Shown: positions 9,649-17,982 of the stretch, one piece after another
Position numbering within the stretch: position 1 is the first letter of the stretch
Layout of the letters: each line of letters starts with the position of its first letter
DNA from: Pseudomonas sp. R76
GTDB lineage: Bacteria > Pseudomonadota > Gammaproteobacteria > Pseudomonadales > Pseudomonadaceae
Assembly: GCF_009834565.1 (NCBI RefSeq)
Contig: NZ_CP019428.1
Location: 3,224,001 to 3,288,000 of the forward strand
Direction: 5' to 3'
DNA length: 64,000 nt
Position numbers and translations under genes: made by a program
The notes under the pieces: generated by a model
Database searches by the model: none
Told to the model about the DNA's origin: nothing
What the model saw: the letters and a program-made list of their open reading frames with translations, nothing else

Positions 9649-10530
9649 ATGCTCAAATATGCCCATAGTTTCTGTGTCCTTGCTCAAGAGCTGCACTTCA
9701 GCAGGGCCGCTTCACGTCTGCACCTCACGCAACCGGCGTTATCCCACCAGATTAAGAAGCTGGAGGAGGAAATTGGCTGCACGCTTTTAATCAGATCGCC
9801 GCAAAAAGTGATGCTCACTGAGGCTGGCCTCATTCTGGCCAGGGAGCTGAGCGTCGCGCTGAACCAGATGAACAATGCTGTCCAGCAAGCTCAGGATGCA
9901 GAGCGTGGCGATGCAGGCGCTTTGGCAATTGGTTATTGCGAACTGCCGGAAGCCGGGCGTATGTCACTGATCATCCGGCGCTATACGACGATGTATCCGG
10001 GTGTCGACGTGACGCTACGCAAACTTTCCACCAACGATCAGGTTTCCGCGCTTACCACGGGTTCCATTGATATCGCGTTTCTTCACCCCCCCGTGAACGC
10101 TGTGCAATTGGTGATGCGGCCCGCTGGCGATGAGTGGATGGTGGCGGTGCTGCATGCCAATCATGTATTGGCTGACCGTCCGACGTTGCGATTGGCACAC
10201 CTTAAAACTGAACGTTTGATTGTGTGTGCCGAAGAAACCGGAGCTTTTATGTACAATTCCATATTGGCTGCCTGCGGCAGTGCGGGATTTCAGCCGAGGC
10301 TGCGTGAAGAAAAAACCAGTTGGCATACAATGCTTGACATGGCGGCCTCAGCCTTAGGAGTCGCTTTTGTTCCCCACTCTATGAAAGGTTTGGGCAATGC
10401 GAATTTAGTATTTCGCGTAGTAGATGACCTGAATGTAAAACTGGAAACAGCGATCGCTACGGGAGCGGAACCAATTCGCCCAGCAGTAAGTCGGTTCCTC
10501 GAGGTCGCGCGCGAGTGTCTGGCTAAATGA
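9649..10530 (+). CDS. LysR-family transcriptional regulator (divergent to peptide operon)
   Basis: DNA-binding regulator of 293 residues. The N-terminal winged helix reads FCVLAQELHFSRAASRLHLT...SHQIKKLEEEIGCTLL (residues 8-52), followed by the linker helix and a periplasmic-binding-like effector domain from about residue 90. The N-terminus is a few residues off the usual LysR opening, but ATG 9649 is the only sensible start. Its position and the CTGATT-N11-AATCAG site point to control of the peptide transport and aminopeptidase operon and of itself. The effector is unknown. Confidence 0.9.
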   Translation: MLKYAHSFCVLAQELHFSRAASRLHLTQPALSHQIKKLEEEIGCTLLIRSPQKVMLTEAGLILARELSVALNQMNNAVQQAQDAERGDAGALAIGYCELPEAGRMSLIIRRYTTMYPGVDVTLRKLSTNDQVSALTTGSIDIAFLHPPVNAVQLVMRPAGDEWMVAVLHANHVLADRPTLRLAHLKTERLIVCAEETGAFMYNSILAACGSAGFQPRLREEKTSWHTMLDMAASALGVAFVPHSMKGLGNANLVFRVVDDLNVKLETAIATGAEPIRPAVSRFLEVARECLAK

Positions 10531-10583
10531 AAAGCGGGTGTGTCATAAACGGATGCTACGGTGCTTGAACTGCAGACTCACAA

Positions 10584-11381
10584 TTAAGACGCCTGATTGC
10601 CTAGCCGTTTTTGCCGTCTAATCGCTTGATAGTCGTGGCAAGCGTCTCCGAAGGCTTTAAACAATGCGGTCGATATACCGTCATCAAGCACTGCCTCCGG
10701 GTGCCACTGGATTCCTACAGCGAATGGGTGGCCTTTTACACTTGCGGCTTCCACAAGACCGTCAGGCGCTACTGCCTCGATGGTCAGTCTATCAGCGATC
10801 CTATTGACTCCTTGGTTGTGTAGAGAGTTGACTCTGACGTGAGTCTTGCCTGTCAAGCGATGAAGAATAACTGCTTCGGTCAATTCGACGTCGTGCTTAT
10901 AGCGATAACGAGAAACCAGGTCCTCTTTGGGGTTTTCGCGGTGATACTCCTGTCGTCCCGCGGCATATATATCAGCATTGAGCGTTCCACCAAGAGATAC
11001 ATTCATCTCTTGGAAGCCGCGACATATGGCCAGAACTGGTATGCCGCGAGCGGCAGCTGTAGGCAATAAATTCAAAGCTACGTGATCACGTGCGTGATCC
11101 GATAACATGGGTAAAGCGGTATGTTCTCCGTAGCGGAGCGGATCAACATTTGATGCTCCTCCAGGGAAAAGCAAACCATCGAACGCATTGAGATAGGAAT
11201 TATCTTCTTCCGTGAGCATTGCGGGAATGAGCACCGGATAAACTCCTGCAATTAAGACGAGCGCCCGTAAATAACTGTGTTTGACCGTGTGCGAGTCGTG
11301 ATCCTCGATCAGTAATCGATCGCACATGACACCTACAATCGGACGGTTACATTCGTAGGCGTGCTGAGTGATTTTGTTCAT
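10584..11381 (-). CDS. Class I glutamine-amidotransferase-like hydrolase (PuuD/TdnT type)
   Basis: Gamma-glutamyl hydrolase family protein of 265 residues, using ATG 11381, which overlaps the upstream stop as ATGA. It has the triad of class I GATases: Cys120 in LAICRGFQEMN, and the His-x-Glu in GIQWHPEAV near the C-terminus. PGGASNVDPLRYGE after the first strands is typical of PuuD-like enzymes, which cleave gamma-glutamyl amides made from amines (gamma-glutamyl-GABA in putrescine breakdown). The same fold serves aniline pathways (TdnT-like). Coupled translation with a truncated ferredoxin-reductase gene suggests the remains of an oxygenase/gamma-glutamylation pathway whose other genes are lost. 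Family call is firm; substrate is unknown. Confidence 0.8.
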   Translation of the reverse strand: MNKITQHAYECNRPIVGVMCDRLLIEDHDSHTVKHSYLRALVLIAGVYPVLIPAMLTEEDNSYLNAFDGLLFPGGASNVDPLRYGEHTALPMLSDHARDHVALNLLPTAAARGIPVLAICRGFQEMNVSLGGTLNADIYAAGRQEYHRENPKEDLVSRYRYKHDVELTEAVILHRLTGKTHVRVNSLHNQGVNRIADRLTIEAVAPDGLVEAASVKGHPFAVGIQWHPEAVLDDGISTALFKAFGDACHDYQAIRRQKRLGNQAS

Positions 11382-11986
11382 GAGGCTTGTTCTTGAGTAG
11401 CGCACGTTGAGGCAAAGATTTTGAGTGTGAAGTGCTTTTTTTGAACCTGATGAAGTGTGGGTGTCGACCCATTGGTAAGCAGTCGACGTGCCAACATGTG
11501 ATCCTGCGGGCTGTTTACGCTGTCAACAGCGATTAGGCCGCCCTCTCTGAAGTAGTAGATTGAAAACTTACGATCTTCGACTGAGCCAGTTAAGACCTGA
11601 TCCGTTGAACCGTTATGGAGGCCAGCAATCTGCAACTTTAGATCGTATTGGTCCGACCAAAACCATGGTAGTGATTTATGAGGTGCAAGGGCGCCAGTCA
11701 AGGTCTCAGCTGCGACTTTTGCCATATCGATTGCATTCTGAACTGACTCAATGCGGGACAATCCATATCCTTCCGCCAGCCAATGGCAATCGAACGCCGC
11801 GCAATCCCCGGCCGCCACGATCAGCGGATCGCTGGTACGTGCAAAAGCATCCACAACAATACCGCCGTGCACCTCCAATCCACATTGCAGGGCGAGTTCC
11901 ACATTAGGAATTACTCCAATACCCACCACGACGATATCGCACTCAAGCAGCGTACCGTCGCTAAGTTCAACGGCATCACATGTCAA
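11378..11986 (-). pseudogene. 5'-truncated FAD/NAD ferredoxin reductase (C-terminal half only)
   Basis: About 200 residues matching the second half of oxygenase-type ferredoxin/rubredoxin reductases. It keeps the end of the NAD domain (LECDIVVVGIGVIPNVELA), the second flavin motif (PLIVAAGDCAAF), then RIESVQNAIDMAKV and the reductase C-terminal motif PWFWSDQYDLKLQIAGL. The N-terminal FAD-binding GxGxxG half (roughly 190 residues) is absent, and no homologous continuation is visible upstream of about 11986 in any frame. It cannot bind FAD normally, so it is treated as a truncated gene. Translation of the following hydrolase gene is coupled to its stop (ATGA at 11378-11381). Confidence 0.8.
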
Positions 11987-12319
11987 TATTGCTCAGATGA
12001 ACCTCAGTTATGCATTGGAGCGGCCTGAGGCCTTTATTAAGCTAGTGCCCTCTTTTCGCCTCGTTACCGAGGGAGGGATGTAGTTCTTCTTCAGTTCCTT
12101 AGTTATGTTGCTCGGCGGCAACCGCTGATCTTCATCACTGCCGGCGCCGACATTGACTTGCTTTCTATGATAAATGCCGCGAGGTGATCGAGGGCGCCGT
12201 GCTTTGAGAGAAACTGTTCGGTTGGATTTGGACGCGGGGTTTTGGGTGTTCATACCATCATTATCAGCCCATGCCGAGCCGAGTCTAAGCGTTTCCATTT
12301 GTTGACCGGGCGGAGCGTT

Positions 12320-12386
12320 CATTCTATAAAACTATTAAGCTTAAGCCGGTTATGCTAAATACTGATGGGGTGTTGATGAAATTATG
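12320..12386 (+). pseudogene. Remnant of an IclR-type regulator gene
   Basis: About 65 bp that align by eye at roughly 80% identity with positions 29590-29655 inside the intact IclR gene. The shared core includes AAGCTTAA(G/A)CCGGTTATG and AAATACTG. The translated piece reads ...KTIKLKPVMLNTD against KTTKLKPVMPNTV in the intact protein. A one-base deletion and stops surround it, so it is a scrap, not a gene. The rest of 11987-12483 shows no supportable gene. Confidence 0.55.
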
Positions 12387-12483
12387 TTCTTTGGATTGGC
12401 ACGATTTAAGCTCACTCCGACCGGGTTCTGCCCTAGCGTAGTCCGCCACGGTGATGATAAAGCTATTTCCTACCCCCCCCCCC

Positions 12484-13470
12484 TTACTGTTGAGATAGAG
12501 TTACTAGCTGATTGCGAAGCCATATATGCCCCGGATCATTTGCTTTTTGAGCATGCCAAACGGCTTCCAACACCGACGTTTGCCCTGGATAGGGTAACGG
12601 TCGATAGTGAAGACCAAATCTTTCCTGAAATGCTTGAGCCAATGGCTCAGGTACAATTCCCACAAGGTCGCTGTCAGCTAGCACTTCAGGCAACGCCAAC
12701 GAATGAGGTAGTGTAAGTGCATAACGGGGTGTCTGCCCAATTGATGCAAGCGCATGCTCCAGACTTTGCCGATCGAACATATCTGACTGGCGCGCTAGAC
12801 CGCGCTCTGATATGAAACCGTTGACCGCGCCTTCCTCCTGTCCACCTACCGATATAACTGCCCACAGTTGCCCCGCAAGATGATCAAGAATGATCTGCTT
12901 ATTTGACAGGAGCGGGTGATCTCTACGCATTACCAATACATCCCGCTGCTGCCAGAGCGAAACACTCTGTACCCTTTTTGGGAGATCAGCGAATGTTCCA
13001 AGAACCAGGTCAATTCGTCCCACATCGATTTGATCTGTTAGATCCAGGCGCGTAGATGGGCGCACCACCAACTTAATTCCAGGGGCGGCAGTGGAGAGAT
13101 GCTTAATAACGCGTGAGAGTAGTACTGACGTGACGTAATCAGTGGCAGCTAGTGTGAACGTTCTCGACGTAGTTGCAGGATCGAAAGTCTCAACCCCTAC
13201 CGCGCTATAGATTAGGTTCAACGCGTCCTTGATCGGTCCCGAGATTGCCTGAGCACGAACTGATGGTTCCATCCCATTGGCGGTACGGATGAATAGCTCA
13301 TCCGACAGAGACTCACGCAACCGACTGAGTGCGTGGCTTACTGCTGATTGACTCAAATTGAGTTGCTTGCTAGCCAGCAGAATACTTCGATTTTGATAAA
13401 TAGCGTTAAACACTCTTAGTAAATTCAAATCGAGTCGGATTGTGCTAGGCATTACATCGTCTGAAATCAT
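12484..13470 (-). CDS. LysR-family transcriptional regulator (NodD-like)
   Basis: Regulator of 328 residues starting DLNLLRVFNAIYQNRSILLASKQLNLSQSAVSH, the winged-helix pattern of the NodD/SyrM-like LysR branch (DELFIRT follows it). An effector-binding domain runs from about residue 100. ATG 13470 has AGGA about 9 nt upstream; ATG 13452 is an alternative start. The stop at 12484 directly abuts a run of about 11 C residues (12473-12483), so slippage would alter only downstream sequence. It faces away from the UbiA paralogue at 13643 across 172 bp, which is the most likely target. Base composition is lower in GC than the flanking operons. Confidence 0.88.
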   Translation of the reverse strand: MISDDVMPSTIRLDLNLLRVFNAIYQNRSILLASKQLNLSQSAVSHALSRLRESLSDELFIRTANGMEPSVRAQAISGPIKDALNLIYSAVGVETFDPATTSRTFTLAATDYVTSVLLSRVIKHLSTAAPGIKLVVRPSTRLDLTDQIDVGRIDLVLGTFADLPKRVQSVSLWQQRDVLVMRRDHPLLSNKQIILDHLAGQLWAVISVGGQEEGAVNGFISERGLARQSDMFDRQSLEHALASIGQTPRYALTLPHSLALPEVLADSDLVGIVPEPLAQAFQERFGLHYRPLPYPGQTSVLEAVWHAQKANDPGHIWLRNQLVTLSQQ

Positions 13471-13642
13471 AGTGCATATCCTGCATTTTGCTAATGTAAA
13501 TTCTTCTCTTGCTTTGAATCACCCAAACAGTTTTTCTTAAGCGAAGGCGTTGACACGTCAGCACGCTATCATACGCGCTTGCAGAATTTAGTGTCTAGAA
13601 ATTGAACCTTTCTGTGCGTGGACTGGATAAGGTTTAGGTCTT

Positions 13643-14590
13643 ATGGGTGCAAGCATTAGAGCTAAGAGTACGGCTACGTTGAAAAATGATATGGATTTGA
13701 ATGATATTCACCACAATGACTTTGTGTCTATGTATTTGCCATTATCTTGGCAGCCTTATGCGAGACTAATGCGTGTCGATCGGCCGATAGGCATCTGGTT
13801 GACTTTATTTCCTGCTTTGGCTTCATTGTTTTTGAGTGGTGGGAAAATACCCGAATTCAAACAGATTTTAGTATTTTCAATTGGGGCGTTTTTGATGCGC
13901 AGCGCTGGTTGCGTGATTAACGATATATTTGATAGGCGCTTTGATGCTTATGTCAGTCGCACTCGCTCTCGTCCTCTTGCTAATGGATCATTGAGGTTAA
14001 ATAATGCACTTGTCTTTTTAGCAATACTTCTGGTAATGGCAGCTAGTCTGCTTATATTTCTCAGCTATGCTGCTGCACTCTTAGCGCTTTGCTGTATACC
14101 TTTGATGTTTTTCTATCCATTGTGCAAACGTTTTACTCACTGGCCACAAGCGTTCCTAGGTGCTACATTTAATTGGGGTGTACTTATGGCTAGTGTCGAA
14201 ACGGCGGGTAGCATCACTCAGTGTGCTTTGTATCTGTGGGTTGGTTGTATCTTCTGGCAGCTTGGTTACGACACCCTATATGCTTACAGTGATCGCTTGG
14301 ACGACTTGCGTTTAGGGTTGCGTTCTACAGCCGTTCTTTTCGCGGATAACGGAAAAAAATGGGTTGCAGGCTTTTATATAATGGCGATGTGTTTTTGGCT
14401 GATAGCAGGGCTAACCTCAAGTGGGTCATGTTCATTTTTTATTTTTCTTATTCCAATGTCGATGATGCTGCTCTTTCAGGTTTCACAGTTTAATGTTGGT
14501 AGGCCGGATAACTGTAATTATCTGTTTAGGTCAAATTTCCATATTGGGACTCTACTTTTAATAGGCGCGTTCTCGGCAGTTATATGTTAG
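13643..14590 (+). CDS. UbiA-family prenyltransferase paralogue
   Basis: Integral membrane aromatic prenyltransferase of 315 residues, AT-rich compared with its surroundings. It carries both Asp-rich Mg-diphosphate motifs: NDIFDRRFD (93-101) and DTLYAYSDRLDD (210-221). Between them lie about seven hydrophobic helices. HWPQAFLGATFNWGV is also typical of 4-hydroxybenzoate polyprenyltransferases. AAGG lies about 10 nt before ATG 13643; later ATGs (for example residue 17) are possible because the first ~30 residues are not conserved. No other ubiquinone gene (such as ubiC) is adjacent, so this is probably an accessory copy that could prenylate another aromatic acid. A divergent LysR gene is its only likely regulator. 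Confidence 0.85.
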   Translation: MGASIRAKSTATLKNDMDLNDIHHNDFVSMYLPLSWQPYARLMRVDRPIGIWLTLFPALASLFLSGGKIPEFKQILVFSIGAFLMRSAGCVINDIFDRRFDAYVSRTRSRPLANGSLRLNNALVFLAILLVMAASLLIFLSYAAALLALCCIPLMFFYPLCKRFTHWPQAFLGATFNWGVLMASVETAGSITQCALYLWVGCIFWQLGYDTLYAYSDRLDDLRLGLRSTAVLFADNGKKWVAGFYIMAMCFWLIAGLTSSGSCSFFIFLIPMSMMLLFQVSQFNVGRPDNCNYLFRSNFHIGTLLLIGAFSAVIC

Positions 14591-14927
14591 CTTGTTCTTC
14601 TGTGTTGATAAAAGTTTGATGGGTTATACTTCCTGCCTGTTCTATGCGGCAGAGTCAAGTTGAAGGGTTAATATTCATAGCTTTGTGTTTTTCTGTAAGT
14701 TTTGTTTCGGTTAATTTGCAGGTGAATCTGGTTGTGGACTCGAAGGTGAGTACTGCAGACACATGACTGGGTGACTGCTTTCATCGAGGTCGATCTCCTA
14801 TGGATTGCACCTCGCTCGAAAAGTATGAGCTGTTCCAGCTGGCATATCTAAGCATGTCAAATAATTGCATAAGCATAGCTCTGCTTATTTGTTCCAGCTA
14901 TTTATGTAAATAAAGGAGTGGTTTGAA
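14591..14927. other. Intergenic, 337 bp, no gene seen
   Basis: AT-rich spacer between the UbiA paralogue and a small exported protein gene. I see no coding frame, repeat or terminator I would defend. The AAGGAG ribosome site of the next gene lies near 14912-14917. Confidence 0.5.
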
Positions 14928-15137
14928 ATGAAAAAATTTACACTTTTCGTGGCGACTGTATTGACAGCCTTTCCGCTATTATCCGCCTTAGCTTCAGATG
15001 GATCTGAGGCACTAAGGCGCTGGAAGGAAGCATTCGATAATGAGCAGCATCGACTAAGGCAGGTGTCTCGACAAGATGAAACTTTCACATGCGTTCACTC
15101 GTCTATCCAGCATACCGAAAAGCCTTCAGGTCCTTAG
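14928..15137 (+). CDS. Small predicted exported protein, unknown function
   Basis: A 69-residue product starting MKKFTLFVATVLTAFPLLSALA, a clear signal peptide with a likely cut after ALA (about residue 22). The mature part starts DGSEALRRWKEAFDNEQHRL and is charged and helical. AAGGAG is about 9 nt upstream of ATG 14928. The last ~20 residues (FTCVHSSIQHTEKPSGP) look unlike the rest, so the reading frame may have been truncated or shifted near 15075. No family recognised. Confidence 0.5.
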   Translation: MKKFTLFVATVLTAFPLLSALASDGSEALRRWKEAFDNEQHRLRQVSRQDETFTCVHSSIQHTEKPSGP

Positions 15138-15282
15138 GCGCTGGTCGCTGCTAGCCAGCAGACAAGGAACCCGCGAACATTGTCGGTCTACGCACAGCTC
15201 TTGGAACTCAATTGAGACTGCTGATTCAGGGGGGGGGAGGGCAAGGTATTTTTCGATTGATTTTCTTAATCGTTTGGGGAGA

Positions 15283-15480
15283 TTCAATGTTTGATTTGTA
15301 CTTACTCAGGTTTTGCGCTTGGTGGAAATTGACGAGGTGCTGAAATAAGCTCCTCGGCATGGCTTCGGGTGTCGCCGCTGCAACCCCGTCGCGGATGTGA
15401 TACAGCCTTAACCATTCCAATCCTGCGCTCCGAACCTTCCAAGGGTGCATCATTGGGCGTATCCTATTGTAGGACTGTGG
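15283..15480 (-). repeat. Decayed IS fragment, related to 30978-31110
   Basis: This stretch aligns by eye with 30978-31110 at about 75%: both start GATTCAAT and share GTTTTTGCGCTTGG-like and AATTGACGAGG blocks, one with a single-base deletion. On the minus strand both give frames ending in QAQ(N/K)L. The second copy lies beside an IS3-type orfA fragment, so I read both as parts of one IS type, not identified further. Confidence 0.45.
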
Positions 15481-15672
15481 ACATCTACAAGAAAAAATAG
15501 GGATGTAAACGTGACCCACCTTTTCGCCAGTTAGAGGACGGCGTCTGTCTATTCTTTTTTTTTGCTATGATCAAAGATACAGGAAGTTTTATCCAGTTGT
15601 GTCGTTGCATTTGGCTATTACCCATTGATCTTGTCATGTGAATTTAACTCTAAATTGATTAGGATGTTATTC

Positions 15673-15990
15673 ATGCTGGTAATTGAAGGGAGTCTGGCAG
15701 ATTGCAACCAAAAATGCTCGTTTTGCTCTGAGCAAAAAGCAACAGCGTTGTGGATGGGAGATATTGATGTTTTTGTATGCTCTATTTGTGCTGTTGAGCT
15801 CTTACCTCAACTTATGGCAGATGCTATTGTGGGGGCAATCAATATTCAAAATTTACAAAATTTGATGCAGGCTTCACACTCAATACAGAAGGAAAGGCTA
15901 ATTTTGGAGCGTTTTCACAAGGCTTTTAGTAGCGCACTGATTCGTAAAATTCGCATTGAATCCGGTAGTCTTGATGATCCCGATAAATAG
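15673..15990 (+). CDS. Small protein with two CxxC pairs (zinc-ribbon-like), unknown
   Basis: About 105 residues from ATG 15673, which has AGGA about 9 nt upstream; in-frame ATGs at 15625 and 15664 are further options. The N-terminal part has CSFC and, about 24 residues on, CSIC, separated by EQKATALWMGDIDVFV. This is the layout of a small treble-clef or ribbon zinc site. A helical segment, VELLPQLMADAIVGAINIQNLQNL, and a charged C-terminus follow. AT-rich, isolated, same strand as its neighbours. Function unknown. Confidence 0.55.
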   Translation: MLVIEGSLADCNQKCSFCSEQKATALWMGDIDVFVCSICAVELLPQLMADAIVGAINIQNLQNLMQASHSIQKERLILERFHKAFSSALIRKIRIESGSLDDPDK

Positions 15991-16964
15991 ATGGGTTTTA
16001 GGATTGGGTTGATTGCTGGTACCCTTTCTGAAGCTAGTTTCCTAGAGTTTTTCTTGTTTCGGCACTTTGGTTGTTAAGGGCCATATAACTGTCCTCAGAT
16101 TTGACGGGTTCAGGGTGAGGGCCCTGTTTGTGTACCATTCTTCAATTTATAACGTGCCCGTCGTTCCAGTATTAATAGTTAGGCGGTAATCGAATAGCCG
16201 GTTTACTCAGCTATTTGAGATAGAACATCATGAAAATGCTTTTACCGCCGCATCACTGGCAAATATTGTTAGCTCAGTCTCGCTGACTTTGTCTAATGTC
16301 TTGAACGTGTGCCACATTGTTTCTTCGCCCCGGTCTTGTTCTCCTGGGGGGCATCGGGTTTAAGACTGCGGAGGCTTGGTATCCAAGTCACGAGCTAACT
16401 GGCATCCCGTTAGGCTCAGCTTTTGCACTTTCGTCGGTTGTACTTGTTGATTCTCTACGTTTGCCGTGTCGTATGCCTATGCCTTGGCGGTTTTCTTCTG
16501 CTCTCTGAAACTATCTGATTATCGATAACCGCATGGGTCTAGTTGCGCCTTATGTATGTCCGTCAGGGAATTGCGCGTCCAAGCCTCGCAGGAAAACTCT
16601 TTGTTTTGATCGCGCCCGCGATAACGATGTAAAAGCTGTCTGCTGTCTCGTAATGGACTGAGCGCACAGTTGGCAATAGAGCTCTAGCAAAATAATTACC
16701 AATAACAAGTGATGATATTCAAGCCCGAAGTTTGAGATCTCGCCGTACTGCGTCATGATCTCGCGGCTACGGTAATGCAAGGAATCCACCGGCGACTCCA
16801 GCAGCTTCTGAAGCATCCCTATGGTTGCGGGAGCCTCGACGTAAATTTGGAATATCACTCAGCCGAGTTTGAACGTGTGACGTCAAACTGGCTAACAACC
16901 GCCCGACTGTAGTCTAGAAGAGCTGTTTCTAACGATGCCTCCAACTCGATTTACTCAGAACTCT
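15991..16964. other. Long AT-rich region, no defensible gene
   Basis: Nearly 1 kb without a coding frame that shows a recognisable domain or a good ribosome site. It ends in a G-rich run just before an IS1182-type transposase remnant, so it may be older IS debris that has decayed beyond recognition. Confidence 0.4.
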
Positions 16965-17340
16965 GCAGGGGGGGGAGGCGACAATCGTGACCGCAATTTC
17001 ACCAGCGCCACCTCTTGTGGCGAATGGGAGAAATTGAATCGAGTATCAACCATTACGTGAAGGCACTCGATTCTGCTGATCGACACTGGCAAATTCCGAC
17101 GTGGGGTTAGAGGAGAAAATCGCCAAGCTCAAAACTTGTACGAAAGAGCTTAAGTCGATCGAAGTCCCGCTCAACGGCTCACCGAATAAAACAGGTCTCA
17201 CTAACCTTTCCGGAGAGCCATTCCATGATGATATGCAGCACCGGATGCGCTGATTATAACTTGGAGACAGCAGTCGATAAACACTCAAAATGCTGATATG
17301 TCAGCGCTTTACCCTGTTTCGTCACGAACGCTTTATTATG
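16965..17340 (+). pseudogene. IS1182-family transposase remnant with frameshifts
   Basis: Read across at least three frames, the plus strand gives GDNRDRNFT, then EIESSINHYVKALDSADRH, then LEEKIAKLKTCTKELKSIEV, then QVSLTFPESHSM and ADYNLETAVD. These are consecutive motifs of IS1182-type DDE transposases (typical forms: NRDRNFT, IARYLxALDTADR, QVSLTDPxSRSM, VGYNVQTAVD). Frameshifts between the blocks and an internal TGA mean it is dead. Neither IS end was identified. Confidence 0.75.
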
Positions 17341-17367
17341 ACATACAAGTTTTTTCAGAAAAATCTA

Positions 17368-17916
17368 TCATCGCAGCTTGCTGGCAAGGCCCTCTACGAA
17401 AATAGACATTCCCGCATTAAATATATGTGAAAACTCATCGGCTGAGAAATTTCCTCCGTAGTCAGCCTGCTCCTCAAGCACACTGCCAACTGTGTAACGG
17501 CTCGCAGCAAGCATTCCTGTTCGTGCATCAGCATATGAAAGGCCCGCCGCCCGACACAAGAAAGCCAGTTTCAACTCGAGTCGCTCAAGATCTGTCCCAT
17601 GCGGACGTGTTCCCGCGTGCAATCGCGCACCGTCCCGATGCGCGAGGAGAGCGATTCGAAAATTTTTCATATTAGCTGTAAACCATTGGCGCCAATCGTC
17701 ATCAAGCTCAGGTAGTAGATTGCTTCGGTGCTGGGCCATGGCAGCCTCAGCCATGGCAGACATCAAATCAGCCTTGCTTTTGAAGTGCCAATAAAGCGCT
17801 GGCTGCTCGACGTTCAGCCGCCTGGCCAGGTGACGTGTGCTGAACTGATCGATGCCGACCTCATTCAACAACTCAAATGCTGCGCCAAGCACAACCTCAC
17901 GATTCAGACGAGCCAC
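17368..17916 (-). CDS. TetR-class repressor
   Basis: About 182-residue repressor related to the tetracycline repressor itself, not just the wider TetR superfamily. From the GTG at 17916 it reads (M)ARLNREVVLGAAFELLNEVG, then a helix-turn-helix with QFSTRHLARRLNVEQPALYWHFK. TetR proteins also begin MARLNRE. AAGGA sits 7 nt before this GTG, which decides the start over upstream in-frame codons. The C-terminal domain has RDGARLHAGTRP and TVGSVLEEQ, where TetR has RDGAKVHLGTRP and TLGAVLEQQ (ligand pocket region). It faces an FAD monooxygenase gene 66 bp away with two tetO-like sites between, so ligand-induced expression of that enzyme is expected. Whether tetracyclines are the ligand is unknown. 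Confidence 0.9.
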   Translation of the reverse strand: MARLNREVVLGAAFELLNEVGIDQFSTRHLARRLNVEQPALYWHFKSKADLMSAMAEAAMAQHRSNLLPELDDDWRQWFTANMKNFRIALLAHRDGARLHAGTRPHGTDLERLELKLAFLCRAAGLSYADARTGMLAASRYTVGSVLEEQADYGGNFSADEFSHIFNAGMSIFVEGLASKLR

Positions 17917-17926
17917 ACTTGCTTCC

Positions 17927-17955
17927 TTATCAGTGATAAAGTATATCGGTGATAA
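17927..17955. promoter_or_regulatory. Two tetO-like operators
   Basis: TTATCAGTGATAA (17927-17939) is a perfect 6+1+6 palindrome, and ATATCGGTGATAA (17943-17955) is a close relative 16 bp away. Classical tet operators have the core CTATCA-N-TGATAG. The pair lies between the divergent tetR-like and monooxygenase genes, overlapping where both promoters must be. A similar pair is found at 37762-37790. Confidence 0.75.
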
Positions 17956-17982
17956 AGATATACCCAATGCTGGAGTCTGCCC

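Noticed and set aside
12008..12322. 104-codon minus-strand frame
   Set aside because: Low-complexity basic sequence, no ribosome site, overlaps the IclR remnant region.
16550..16858. 102-codon minus-strand frame
   Set aside because: No start context or domain. A stretch (RSREIMTQYGEISNF) looks protein-like but I cannot place it.
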